Assembly (NCBI GenBank): GCA_023461275.1 | Contig: JAEYMI010000022.1 | Span: 54,633 to 118,632 of the forward strand | Reading direction: 5' to 3' | DNA from: Actinomycetes bacterium | Lineage (GTDB): Bacteria > Actinomycetota > Actinomycetes > Mycobacteriales > Mycobacteriaceae | DNA: 64,000 nt | Shown: positions 55,824-64,000 of the stretch, piece by piece | Numbering within the stretch: the first letter of the stretch is position 1 | How the letters are laid out: each line of letters starts with the position of its first letter | Program-made: the position numbers and the translations under genes | Notes under the pieces: generated by a model | Seen by the model: only the letters and a program-made list of their open reading frames with translations | The model's database searches: none | What the model was told of the DNA's origin: nothing

Positions 55824-57546
55824 CGATGACCTCCGGCAGTTCGATGACCCGATCGACGGCGTCGCGCGCCGACGGCCGATGCGAGACAACGATGACGGTG
55901 TCGCCGGCGGCGGCAAGCTCGGCCAGTCGAGCCATCACCGACGCTGCCGACGCCGCATCGAGATGCGCTGTCGGCTCGTCGAGCAGCAACAGCGGCGACG
56001 GCGCGGCGAGCACCCTGGTCAGCGCCAGCCGTTGCCGCTGACCGGCCGAGATCCCGACGCCACCCGCGCCCAATACGGTGTCGAGCCCGGCGGGCAGACC
56101 CGCGAGCACCTCGTCGAATCCGGTGGCCCGCGCCGCCTTCCACACCGCGTCGGGATCGCTGGCGCCGAACAACGCCAGGTTCTCTGCAACAGTGCCCGGA
56201 ACGATCACCGGTTGCTGCGGCAACCACGCCACCTGCTCGTGCAGGGCGTCGAGATCGAGTTCGGCCACCGAGATCGACCCGATCAGCACCGACCCGTCGT
56301 CGGGGGCGATCAATCCCATGATGGCCATCAGCGTGGTGGACTTTCCGGAGCCGTTGGGTCCGGTCAGCATCGTCACCTGCGCGGGCTGGATGATCGCCGA
56401 CAATTCGTACGGCGCCCACCCTTCACGACCGTGAATACTCAAGTCCAGCAGTGACATCGGCTGTCCGGCGACTGCGAGCGTCCGGCCCGAACCGTGGGGC
56501 CGGACAGCCGAATCACCGGCACCGGTCCCCTCGATGAAGCCGAATGCCGTTCGGGCGGCAGCCATCCCGTCGGCGGAATTGTGGAACTGGGCACCCACCT
56601 GACGCAGCGGCAGGTACGCCTCGGGTGCCAGGATGAGCGCGAAGATGCCCGCGTACAAGCTCATCTCGCCGTAGACCAGCCGCAGGCCGATGCCGACTGC
56701 CACCAATGCGACACACAACGTCGCCAACAACTCGAGTACCCCGCCGGACAGAAACGCCACGCGCAGTGCCGACATGGTGCTACGACGATGATCTCGACCC
56801 AGCTTGCCGACGGTGGCCGCCGGCGCCTTGGCCCGATGCAGTGCCCGTAGCGTCGGCAATCCGGCGATCAGGTCGAGCAGTTGGTCGGTGAGCCGGCTCA
56901 TCGCCGACATCTTGCGATCGGTCCGGTCCCGGGTCATCCGTCCGATGAGAATCATGAACAGCGGGATGAGCGGCAACGTGATCAGAATGATCACCGCCGA
57001 CGCCCAATCGGCCAGCGCGATGGAGAGCACCACAACGGGTGTGGCGATCATGGTGACGATCAGCGCGGGTACATAGCCCGACAGATACGGCGTCAGATCG
57101 TCGAGGCCGCGCAACAGCGCCGTGGTGGCCTCACCCCTGCGCCGCAACAACTCTCGCGGTGGGGTTCGCGCCGGATCGGTCAGCGCGTCGACGGCGTCGG
57201 CCCGCAACTGCGCCGTCACCAACGCCGACGCCCGTTGCGCGTACCGGTCGTGCAGGAACACCATCGCCACCCGCGCCGTCAGCGCAGCGGCCAGAATCCA
57301 CAGGTGCGTGGTCTGCGCGCTCACCGATCGCGCACCCGGGTCGACGATCAATTCCGACGCGATCGACGCGACCATCGCCGCGGTGACGATGGTCGCGATC
57401 ACGCCACCAACCGCGAAGGCGGAGGTGATCGCCACGTAGGTCCGTGCTGCCGGGGCATACCGGAACAGACGCGGATCCAGCGGCGGCCCAGACCGTTTCG
57501 CCCCTGACCGTTCTGCCCCTGACTGTTCCTCGGAGCCTTCGGTCAC
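55813..57546 (-). CDS. cydD: Thiol reductant ABC exporter subunit CydD
   Basis: This 577-residue partner of CydC has a membrane domain with six segments and an ATPase domain with LTGPNGSGKSTTLM, ISAGQRQRLALTRVL and LLLLDEPTAHLD. The N-terminal RSGAKRSGPPLDPRLFRYAPAART is unconserved until LDPRLFRY. Together CydDC export thiols to the periplasm and allow bd oxidase maturation. It follows cydB by 39 bp in the cydABDC order usual for actinobacteria. Confidence 0.95.
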   Translation of the reverse strand: MTEGSEEQSGAERSGAKRSGPPLDPRLFRYAPAARTYVAITSAFAVGGVIATIVTAAMVASIASELIVDPGARSVSAQTTHLWILAAALTARVAMVFLHDRYAQRASALVTAQLRADAVDALTDPARTPPRELLRRRGEATTALLRGLDDLTPYLSGYVPALIVTMIATPVVVLSIALADWASAVIILITLPLIPLFMILIGRMTRDRTDRKMSAMSRLTDQLLDLIAGLPTLRALHRAKAPAATVGKLGRDHRRSTMSALRVAFLSGGVLELLATLCVALVAVGIGLRLVYGEMSLYAGIFALILAPEAYLPLRQVGAQFHNSADGMAAARTAFGFIEGTGAGDSAVRPHGSGRTLAVAGQPMSLLDLSIHGREGWAPYELSAIIQPAQVTMLTGPNGSGKSTTLMAIMGLIAPDDGSVLIGSISVAELDLDALHEQVAWLPQQPVIVPGTVAENLALFGASDPDAVWKAARATGFDEVLAGLPAGLDTVLGAGGVGISAGQRQRLALTRVLAAPSPLLLLDEPTAHLDAASAASVMARLAELAAAGDTVIVVSHRPSARDAVDRVIELPEVIGVR

Positions 57547-57585
57547 AGTCCTCGTTTCATTCGCAGGTTTCTATTCGCACCGGTG

Positions 57586-58668
57586 TCACTCGCTCGGAAC
57601 CCGCAACGACGACAGGCCGGTCGGTGCCGGGATCTGCTCGACCGAGATCCGCTTGCGGAACACCCAGTAGCTCCACGACTGGTACAGGATCACCACCGGG
57701 GTGATCAACACCGCCGCCCAGGTCATCACCGTCAGCGTGTAGTGACTCGACGAGGTGTTCGCGATCGTCAGGTTGTACGACTCATTCAGAGTCGACGGCA
57801 ACACATTCGGATACAGCACCGCGAACAGCGTCGCCACGGTGCCGGCGATCGCGATCGACGTCGCGAGGAAAGCTAGACCCTCGCGGCCGATCTGCGTGGC
57901 ACCCACCATCACGAGCGCGGCGACCGCCGCGATCAGCACCGGAATCCACGTCCAGCCGTTGCCGTAGGCAAACTGCGTCCACAGCAGGAAGGCCGCGGCC
58001 ACCACGAGGGTCGGAATCGACAGGCGCGCAGCATATTTCTGCGCGTCGATCCGGATCACGCCGTCGGTCTTGAGGGCGATGAACACCGCACCGTGGGTGA
58101 GGAAGGCCAGCAGCGTGGTGAGGCCGCCGAGCAGTGCGTACGGGTTCAGCAGGTTGAAGAACCCACCGGTGTACTGCGCGTCGGCGTCGATCGGCAGCCC
58201 ACGAACCACGTTGGCGAAAGCCACACCCCACAGGATCGCCGGAATCCACGATCCCAGACCGATACCGATGTCGCACCAGTACCGCCACCGCTCGTCGTTG
58301 ATCTTGCCGCGCCATTCGATCGCGCAGACCCGGGTGATCAAGCCCACCAGAATGAGGAACAGCGGGAGGTAGAAGGCAGTGAACATCGTTGCGTACCAAC
58401 CACCGAACGCAGCGAACAGCGCACCGCCGGCGGTCAGCAACCACACTTCGTTGCCGTCCCAGACGGGTCCGATGGTGTTGAGCAGCACCCGTCGACGACG
58501 ATCCGGGTAGGCGATGTCGGCCAGTGGCGACACCAGATTGTCGCCACCGGTGTGGCTGGCACCCATGAACGGCATCAGCATGCCGACACCGAAGTCGAAT
58601 CCCTCGAGTACGAAGTACCCGATGAACAGTACCGCGATGATCAGAAACCAGAATTCAGGCAGTCCCAT
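57586..58668 (-). CDS. cydB: Cytochrome bd ubiquinol/menaquinol oxidase subunit II
   Basis: CydB (360 residues) is the second subunit of the cytochrome bd terminal oxidase, which reduces oxygen with menaquinol at low oxygen. It starts MGLPEFWFLIIAVLFIGYFVLEGFDFG and has eight or nine membrane segments, with the typical RRRVLLNTIGPVWDGNEVWLL. It follows cydA by 12 bp. Confidence 0.97.
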   Translation of the reverse strand: MGLPEFWFLIIAVLFIGYFVLEGFDFGVGMLMPFMGASHTGGDNLVSPLADIAYPDRRRRVLLNTIGPVWDGNEVWLLTAGGALFAAFGGWYATMFTAFYLPLFLILVGLITRVCAIEWRGKINDERWRYWCDIGIGLGSWIPAILWGVAFANVVRGLPIDADAQYTGGFFNLLNPYALLGGLTTLLAFLTHGAVFIALKTDGVIRIDAQKYAARLSIPTLVVAAAFLLWTQFAYGNGWTWIPVLIAAVAALVMVGATQIGREGLAFLATSIAIAGTVATLFAVLYPNVLPSTLNESYNLTIANTSSSHYTLTVMTWAAVLITPVVILYQSWSYWVFRKRISVEQIPAPTGLSSLRVPSE

Positions 58669-58680
58669 CGTCTCGGCCTC

Positions 58681-60240
58681 TCAGTACGCGAACGAAAGTT
58701 GCTTGGGCTCATCGGAATCCGATGAGGGTTCGTCTGGCGGAATGGCGTCGTAGGCGCTGGGGCCTTCGATCACGTACCGCCGCTGCAGCATGAACCACAC
58801 CACACCGAGCGCTCCGTAGAGCACGGTGAAGCCGATCAACGTCACCCACACCACCGGCGCGGTGTGGTTGGAAACGCCATCCTGCACCAGCATGTGTATC
58901 CGGAGCGGGTCCAGGTTGTTCTCCCAGTTGGGGGCGACAACCCACGGCTGGCGGCCCATCTCGGTGAAGATCCATCCCGACGAGTTGGCCAGGAACGGAG
59001 TCGGCATCAGCCACAACGCCAAGGTGCCGAATCTGGTGGATTCCACCACCCTCTTCTTTCGGGTCAGCCACAAGCCGCCAAAGGCGACGATGACCGATCC
59101 GAGCGCCCAGGTGATCATGGCGCGGAATCCCCAGTAGGTGACGAACAGGTTCGGCGCAAAGTTCTGCCCCGGCATATTCAGAGCCTGTTCATACTGCGCC
59201 TGAAGCTGATTCACGCCCTGGACCGTGCTGTCGAACCGGTGGTCGGACAAGAACGAGAGCATCCGCGGGATCACGATGACGTGGTCGATGTTGTCGCAGT
59301 TGTTCTGCCGACCGATCGACAGCACCGAGAAGCCGGCACCGGTCTCGGTGTCGCACAACGATTCTGCGGCGGCCATCTTCATCGGCTGCTGCTTGAACAT
59401 GATCTGGCCCTGGATGTCGCCGGTGATGAACAGCGCAACTCCCGAGACGATCGTGACCCAGAGCGCGAACCTGGTGACCGGACGCCACAGCTTGTGGGCG
59501 TCGGCCTCGAGGTCCTCGGGCGTGGCGTCGATGTGGCTCGGCGACGTGGTCTTCGGCATGCCGGAGGTGTCGCCGGTCTCGATGGCGATGCGCAACTTCT
59601 TGGCGCGGTGCATATTTCGGGCCATCCACCAGATGCCGATGGCGGCCACGAAGGTACCCGCGGTGAGGAAGGCCCCGGCGATCACGTGCGGGAACGCCGC
59701 CAGCGTCGTGTTGTTGGTGATGACGGCGAAGAAGTTGTTCATTGCCGGGCGGTTGCGCGAATCATCCCAGGCCACACCCACCGGATGCTGCATCCAGGAG
59801 TTGGCGGCGATGATGAAGTACGCCGAGGCGTTGACGCCGATGGCGGCCAGCCAGATGGTGGCCAGGTGTACGCGACGGGGCAGGCGTGTCCAGCCGAAGA
59901 TCCAGAGTCCGATGAACGTCGACTCGAGGAAGAAGGCGATCAGGCCCTCGAGCGCCAGCGGCGCCCCGAAGACGTCGGCCACGAATCGGCTGTACTCGCT
60001 CCAGTTCATCCCGAACTGAAACTCCTGCACGATTCCGGTGGCGACACCGAGTGCAAAGTTGATCAGGAACAGTTTCCCGAAAAATTTGGTGGCACGCAGC
60101 CATTGTTCATTGCCGGTGACATGCCACACCGTTTGCATGACCGCGATCATCGGCGCCAGGCCAATGGTGAGTGGCACCAGAATGAAGTGATAAACCGTCG
60201 TAATCCCGAACTGCCAACGGGAAACATCGAGAGCGTTCAT
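58681..60240 (-). CDS. cydA: Cytochrome bd oxidase subunit I
   Basis: CydA (519 residues) carries the three hemes of cytochrome bd. Visible family segments: MNALDVSRWQFGITTVYHFILVP with the heme-binding histidine, NFALGVATGIVQEFQFGMNWS, and GRQPWVV near the quinol site. The Q-loop between about 230 and 330 is of the short type. It heads the cydABDC operon; the 540-bp region upstream has no gene and should carry its promoter. Confidence 0.97.
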   Translation of the reverse strand: MNALDVSRWQFGITTVYHFILVPLTIGLAPMIAVMQTVWHVTGNEQWLRATKFFGKLFLINFALGVATGIVQEFQFGMNWSEYSRFVADVFGAPLALEGLIAFFLESTFIGLWIFGWTRLPRRVHLATIWLAAIGVNASAYFIIAANSWMQHPVGVAWDDSRNRPAMNNFFAVITNNTTLAAFPHVIAGAFLTAGTFVAAIGIWWMARNMHRAKKLRIAIETGDTSGMPKTTSPSHIDATPEDLEADAHKLWRPVTRFALWVTIVSGVALFITGDIQGQIMFKQQPMKMAAAESLCDTETGAGFSVLSIGRQNNCDNIDHVIVIPRMLSFLSDHRFDSTVQGVNQLQAQYEQALNMPGQNFAPNLFVTYWGFRAMITWALGSVIVAFGGLWLTRKKRVVESTRFGTLALWLMPTPFLANSSGWIFTEMGRQPWVVAPNWENNLDPLRIHMLVQDGVSNHTAPVVWVTLIGFTVLYGALGVVWFMLQRRYVIEGPSAYDAIPPDEPSSDSDEPKQLSFAY

Positions 60241-60781
60241 ATCGCCTCTATCATTTCTCCTCGGCGTACCGGGGCTGGCGGTACGCGGGTGGTGCGCAAA
60301 GTGGACAACCTTGCTGAACTACCGAACGTAGTAGTTCTCTTCCGAAGCTACTCGTCGCTGAGCCCGCTCAGCAAAACGAGCGATGCAAATCACCTGTTCA
60401 GCAGGATGGTTCAGCGACTCGGGTCGATCGGTGCCGTGGAGGCGGCGCCACCGGCAGCCGCCCTCTAGATCACAGTCGCAATCGGCGACCGGCAGCCGGT
60501 GACTCCATGAGACCACAGTTGGACGAACAATCTCCGGCCAAAGGACAAAAACATATCAACACGATCTGATCCCAGGACCCGTCGCAATTCGATTCCCATA
60601 CCCCAGGGTCTGGAAATGGTGGCGACACTTCCGCCCTGTTATTGAATCGACACACTCGTGGCGGATTGACCCGCGAACAGATGGCGAATGAAATCTCACC
60701 ACCGGTCGGCGCATTGTTAAAGCATCTCTGCCTTTGCCCTTTAACCGGGATACAGGTGAGAGGCCGGCGCTCGGGCGCGTC
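60241..60781 (-). promoter_or_regulatory. Upstream region of cydA, no gene seen
   Basis: In these 541 bp I see no supported gene. Small hairpins include GCTGAG-CCCG-CTCAGC at 60357-60372, and ACTACCGAACGTAGT around 60320-60334 is an imperfect palindrome. In mycobacteria cydA is controlled by cAMP- and redox-responsive regulators; I could not identify a clear site. Confidence 0.35.
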
Positions 60782-61645
60782 CTAGACGCAGATCGCCCGG
60801 TCGACGAGATCGGGGAATCGTTGAAGATCGTCGGCCACGGGCATCACGAACCGGTTCAGGGCGGTCACCCGTGACGCCAGTGTCACGCTGCTGACCAACC
60901 ACACCGCATCTGCACGAATCAGATCGGCCCGCTCGAGGACCTCGGACTTGACCGTCCACCCCTCCCGCTCGGCGAGCTCGAAAGTGGCCTGCTGCGTGGT
61001 GCCCGGCAGAATGCCGATCTCCGACGGCGGGGTGACCATTGTGTCGCCGAAGACCGCGATCACCGTCGAACGCGGCCCCTCGAGGACCGCACCCTCACTG
61101 CTGACATAGATCACGTCGTCGAAACCCTCGTGGGCGGCGTAGCGCAACGCTGCCATGTTGGCCGCGTAGCTGAGCGTCTTGGCGCCCAGCAACTGCCAGG
61201 GCGCTCGCGCCGCAAGGTCGATCGAGTATCCGCGTTCGAGCGTCACCACCGACACCCCGTCGGTCCGCGCCGTTGCCACCCGGTCGGGCACCTGCGACAC
61301 GGTGACGTAAGCGGTGGGACCACCGTCCCCGCTCTCGCGGCCCCGCGAATAGACCAGCCGCAACAGGCCTTCGACGTCCGGGCCGGCGGCTTTGACCCAC
61401 GCATCGGTGGCGATCTCGATCGCCAGCGTCCACGCCTCGTGGTCCGGCGCAGGGAGTTGCAGCATCGCCGCCGACTGCGCCAGCCGCTCGAGGTGGGGAC
61501 CGACGCACCGTGCGCGCCCGGATCGCACCAGGATCGTCTCGAAAATGCCGTCTCCGCGGACCGCCGCGAGGTCGTCGGCGTGCAGGAATGGGGCGTCGGG
61601 ATCGCACAGTGCGCCGTCGAGTGAGACCAGAATCTGGCTTGCCAT
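60782..61645 (-). CDS. Class IV aminotransferase, 4-amino-4-deoxychorismate lyase-like
   Basis: This 287-residue PLP enzyme of fold type IV corresponds to Rv0812, described as aminodeoxychorismate lyase / D-amino acid aminotransferase-like. The PLP lysine is Lys156 in LLGAKTLSYAANM; FETILVRSGRA and the EGPRSTVIAVF segment fit the family. PabC activity (4-amino-4-deoxychorismate to 4-aminobenzoate and pyruvate) is likely. ATG 61645 is chosen; upstream codons overlap the divergent YgfZ-like gene, whose product is also linked to folate. Confidence 0.86.
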   Translation of the reverse strand: MASQILVSLDGALCDPDAPFLHADDLAAVRGDGIFETILVRSGRARCVGPHLERLAQSAAMLQLPAPDHEAWTLAIEIATDAWVKAAGPDVEGLLRLVYSRGRESGDGGPTAYVTVSQVPDRVATARTDGVSVVTLERGYSIDLAARAPWQLLGAKTLSYAANMAALRYAAHEGFDDVIYVSSEGAVLEGPRSTVIAVFGDTMVTPPSEIGILPGTTQQATFELAEREGWTVKSEVLERADLIRADAVWLVSSVTLASRVTALNRFVMPVADDLQRFPDLVDRAICV

Positions 61646-61692
61646 ACCTTCGAGGCTAATTGAGATCGGCGTGCCACTCGTAGAATCGGGGT

Positions 61693-62853
61693 GTGTCCGT
61701 GTCACCAATTCTGACCAGGTATTCTTCCGCCGGCGCCGTGCCGGGCCCCGACGGCACCGTCGCATGGCACTACGGCGACCCCCTCGGCGAACAACGATGT
61801 GCGACCCGCGGCGCGGCGATCATCGACCGCTCCGACCGCGTGGTGATCGAACTGCCCGGCGAGGAGCGCCTCACCTGGCTGCACACCATCAGCAGCCAGT
61901 TCGTCGAGGATCTCGCCGACCGCACCAGCGCCGAGAACCTCTCCCTCGACGCCAACGGGCGGGTCGAGGAACACTTCATCCTCACCGACGTCGACGGCGT
62001 GACCTGGGTGGATACCGAAGCGGCGCGCGGTGACGCACTCGTGGCGTTTCTGCAGCGGATGGTGTTCTGGGCCAAGGTGGCGCCCGCGCCCCGCCCGGAT
62101 ATGAAGGTCATCACGCTCGTCGGACCCGATGTGCGGTCCGGGCCGCTGGCCGACCTGCTCGAGATCCCCCGCGACGCCGAGATCTACCAGGCCGGCGACC
62201 TCCCGGAACTACGTCATGACGAGGAGCCGCTGGGTTTCTGGCGAATCATGCCGTCGCTCGGTGAAGGCGCCGCGCTACCCGTCGTCGATCTCGTCGTCCC
62301 GGAGCAAGATCTGCTCACGTGGTGGGATTCACTCGTCGAGGGCGGTGCCCGGATGGCCGGGTCGTGGACCTACGACGCATTGCGGGTCGCCGCCCTGCGG
62401 CCGCGGCTCGGCGTCGACACCGATGAGCGAACCATTCCGCACGAGGTGAACTGGATCGGCGGGCCGGCCGAGCTCGGCGCAGTCCACCTCGAGAAGGGCT
62501 GCTATCGGGGGCAGGAGACCGTGGCGCGCGTACACAACCTGGGCAAACCGCCCCGACGGCTGGTGCTGCTGCACCTCGACGGCAGCACCGAAGCACGTCC
62601 CGAAACCGGCGATCCGGTGACCGTGGGCGGCCGGACGGTCGGCCGGGTGGGCACCGTGATCGACCATTTCGAACTCGGACCGATCGCGCTTGCCCTGGTC
62701 AAACAGAACATTGGTTCCGACATTGACGTTCTGGCCGGCGACGAGCATCCGGTCAGCGCCCGCATCGATCCCGACTCGATTCGCGTCGACAACCGTGTGC
62801 AGGCCGGTCGGGCGGCCATCGATCGCCTCCGCAACCCTGGCGAGGGTTCGTGA
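61693..62853 (+). CDS. YgfZ/GcvT-like folate-binding protein
   Basis: This 386-residue protein is of the YgfZ family, related to the T-protein of glycine cleavage. The signature KGCYRGQETVARVHN (conserved KGCYxGQE with the functional cysteine) is complete. YgfZ helps the repair or assembly of certain iron-sulfur proteins with folate. GTG 61693 lies 47 bp from the divergent aminotransferase start. A MOSC gene overlaps its end by 4 bp. Confidence 0.92.
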   Translation: MSVSPILTRYSSAGAVPGPDGTVAWHYGDPLGEQRCATRGAAIIDRSDRVVIELPGEERLTWLHTISSQFVEDLADRTSAENLSLDANGRVEEHFILTDVDGVTWVDTEAARGDALVAFLQRMVFWAKVAPAPRPDMKVITLVGPDVRSGPLADLLEIPRDAEIYQAGDLPELRHDEEPLGFWRIMPSLGEGAALPVVDLVVPEQDLLTWWDSLVEGGARMAGSWTYDALRVAALRPRLGVDTDERTIPHEVNWIGGPAELGAVHLEKGCYRGQETVARVHNLGKPPRRLVLLHLDGSTEARPETGDPVTVGGRTVGRVGTVIDHFELGPIALALVKQNIGSDIDVLAGDEHPVSARIDPDSIRVDNRVQAGRAAIDRLRNPGEGS

Positions 62854-63530
62854 CGCCGGGCCGGGTGCTCGCCGTGTGCGCGGCGACCGACGACGTGGTG
62901 CTCGACGGCATCGGATCCAGCGGAATCAACAAACGTCCCCACCACGGGCGGGTGCGGGTCGGTGAACTCGGCCTGGCCACCGATCACGTCTGCGACACAA
63001 AACATCACGGCGGAACCGACCAGGCGGTCTACGCGTACAGCGAAACCGAAGCCCGACGATGGGCCGACGAACTCGGCCGCGAGCTGCCGTTCGGCTGGTT
63101 CGGTGAGAATCTTCGCCTCGACGGCATCACGGTGACCGACGCCATCGTCGGCGAACAATGGCAGATCGGCACCGACGGGCTGCTCCTGGAGACCACCATC
63201 CCGCGCGTGCCATGCCGCACCTTCGCCGTGTGGGCCGGCGAATCCCGGTGGGTCAAGCGGTTCATGGAACGTGGTGATGTGGGCACCTACCTGCGGGTTC
63301 TATCAGCGGGGACGGTCGGGACCGGTGATGCCGTCACGCTGGTGCACCGTCCCGATCACGGCGTGCGGGTCCGCGATCTGCTCATCGGAACCGACGTCGA
63401 GACCCTGCAGCGTCTACTCGACCGTGACGACCTCGCCCCAAAGGTCCGAAGAGAGGCCCAACGCCACTTGCGAAAGGCGCTCAAGCACCCTGAGATAACC
63501 GGGCGCGGCACGGCAGGGCAGTCCGCATAA
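62850..63530 (+). CDS. MOSC domain protein
   Basis: This 226-residue MOSC protein resembles the YiiM type: GINKRPHHGRVRVGELGL, HGGTDQAVYAYS, FGENLRLDGITVTDAIVGEQWQIG, and the sulfur-carrying cysteine in IPRVPCRTFAVW. The ending RHLRKAL is typical of YiiM-like proteins. MOSC domains carry sulfur or act with the molybdenum cofactor; YiiM enzymes reduce N-hydroxylated compounds. GTG 62850 overlaps the YgfZ stop, so the two are co-translated. Confidence 0.9.
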   Translation: MTPGRVLAVCAATDDVVLDGIGSSGINKRPHHGRVRVGELGLATDHVCDTKHHGGTDQAVYAYSETEARRWADELGRELPFGWFGENLRLDGITVTDAIVGEQWQIGTDGLLLETTIPRVPCRTFAVWAGESRWVKRFMERGDVGTYLRVLSAGTVGTGDAVTLVHRPDHGVRVRDLLIGTDVETLQRLLDRDDLAPKVRREAQRHLRKALKHPEITGRGTAGQSA

Positions 63531-63581
63531 TCTGATCGGGCGCGCTAGACTGGTCCTCACGACAGATTTACTACCTAGAGA

Positions 63582-63611
63582 ACGGGGCCGCCAAGTGTTT
63601 GGCCGCCCCGT
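63582..63611 (+). promoter_or_regulatory. Hairpin in the leader of the DUF3073 gene
   Basis: ACGGGGCCGCCAA (63582-63594) pairs with TTGGCCGCCCCGT (63599-63611) with one mismatch and a 4-nt loop. It stands 21 bp before the ATG. It may terminate upstream transcription or control the small downstream gene. Confidence 0.55.
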
Positions 63612-63632
63612 CATTGTGCGAGGGGGTCCCGT

Positions 63633-63809
63633 ATGGGCCGCGGCCGGGCAAAAGCAAAGCAGACGAAAGTTGCTCGTCAGCTGAAGTACTCCACACCCAA
63701 CACCGACTTCGAAAGCTTGCAGCGCGAGCTTTCCGGAGCCGAGAACTCGAGCGATCGTCCCGATCCGCTCGACGATTGGGCTGAGGAAGACGAGTGGCGT
63801 CGAGCCTGA
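63633..63809 (+). CDS. DUF3073 small protein
   Basis: This 58-residue basic-to-acidic protein starts MGRGRAKAKQTKVARQLKY and ends DDWAEEDEWRRA. It matches the actinobacterial DUF3073 family (Rv0810c is about 60 residues), always small and highly conserved but without known function. The neighbours (YgfZ-like, aminotransferase) are the same as in M. tuberculosis. A GAGGGGG site lies just before the ATG. Basic N-terminus suggests nucleic acid contact, but this is a guess. Confidence 0.88.
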   Translation: MGRGRAKAKQTKVARQLKYSTPNTDFESLQRELSGAENSSDRPDPLDDWAEEDEWRRA

Positions 63810-63832
63810 CGTCATCCTCCTCAATTCTCAGA

Positions 63833-63866
63833 TTTATTACGCCTTAGCGTTTATTACGCAATAGCG
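63833..63866. repeat. Tandem pair of 17-bp direct repeats
   Basis: TTTATTACGCCTTAGCG (63833-63849) is followed at once by TTTATTACGCAATAGCG (63850-63866), with two differences. AT-rich for this genome. It may bind a regulator; no assignment. Confidence 0.6.
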
Positions 63867-63885
63867 CGTTTCTCTTGCTGAAAAC

Positions 63886-63939
63886 CACACCTGAGTGAGT
63901 TCTGGCTGCGATATGCAGACGGCCGCTCGCTCAGGTGTG
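63886..63939 (+). terminator. Hairpin downstream of DUF3073
   Basis: CACACCTGAGTGAG (63886-63899) pairs with CTCGCTCAGGTGTG (63926-63939), 13 of 14 positions, and is followed by TATTTC. It probably ends the DUF3073 transcript. Confidence 0.55.
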
Positions 63940-64000
63940 TATTTCGGTGACCGATCCGCGGGGGGGGCGGCGCCCTGGGCCGCCCCGGGGCGTAAAACCC

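Noticed and set aside
58864..60468. 534-codon open frame antisense to cydA
   Set aside because: It is a shadow of the codon bias of cydA; its composition (Arg, Gly, His rich) is not protein-like and no family matches.
63961..64000. G-rich last 40 bases as a regulatory or structural element
   Set aside because: A run of eight Gs and imperfect GC palindromes at the window edge cannot be interpreted without the following sequence.

Overview
The window comes from a high-GC actinobacterium of the order Mycobacteriales. The gene content and style fit Gordonia or a close relative best; the genus is an inference. Evidence for the order: mycothiol synthase, a LmeA-type protein, DesA1 acyl-ACP desaturase, a WS/DGAT acyltransferase, LCP and EspC-like proteins, and a gene set matching the Mycobacterium tuberculosis Rv0810c-Rv0824c neighbourhood (DUF3073, YgfZ-like, class IV aminotransferase, nitrobindin, sseC, cysA2, lmeA, glnR, mshD, phoU, LCP, dus, desA1).

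Layout. 1-1.7 kb: 3' part of nadE. 2.0-9.3 kb: WS/DGAT, desA1, dus, LCP protein and phoU. 9.8-13.8 kb: pstSCAB in reverse. PHO-box-like 11-bp direct repeats lie before both phoU and pstS. 14.0-37.0 kb is an accessory island between pstS and the glnR-mshD operon. 37.1-46.6 kb is again conserved core: an EEP phosphatase, mshD, glnR, lmeA, a polycysteine leader peptide before cysA2-sseC, a VWA/solute-binding lipoprotein pair, and a microprotein coupled to nitrobindin. 46.8-52.1 kb holds an unknown protein with a possible attenuator, an aldo/keto reductase divergent from its likely regulator, and a subtilase with a small I9-like partner. 52.4-54.0 kb is a probably acquired MFS pump. 53.9-60.2 kb is cydABDC. 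60.8-63.8 kb is pabC-like, YgfZ-like, MOSC and DUF3073.

The most interesting region is the island. At 14.5-31.5 kb there are thirteen genes, nearly all joined by 4-bp ATGA/GTGA overlaps, in up to three transcription units. Each unit starts at a sequence resembling the IdeR/DtxR iron box. The genes combine a GriI/GriH-type pair (aldolase plus type II dehydroquinate-synthase homologue, the 3-amino-4-hydroxybenzoate route), a PobA-type hydroxylase with its active site intact, an SsuD-like flavin monooxygenase, a carrier-thioesterase NRPS-like protein and a condensation-like acyltransferase. Mixed with these are three GT2 glycosyltransferases, a GH16 lipoprotein, a large membrane protein and a MOP-type flippase. 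A fourth GT2 at 36-37 kb, on the other strand, has its own iron-box-like site. I read this as an iron-controlled pathway making an aromatic, possibly catechol-like, unit that is attached to or exported with a glycan. That product is a hypothesis.

Next to it (31.7-35.8 kb) an EspC-like protein, a 787-residue protein with an AT-richer C-terminus and two tandem-duplicated lipoproteins look like a type VII polymorphic toxin with duplicated immunity genes.

Two repeat families (21-bp tandem arrays and a 72-bp element) occur here between convergent genes; the one exception is a 21-bp array lying in frame inside cydC. Three reading frames (near 14.08, 30.32 and 44.16 kb) are each broken by what looks like one missing G, so either sequence errors or recent decay should be considered.
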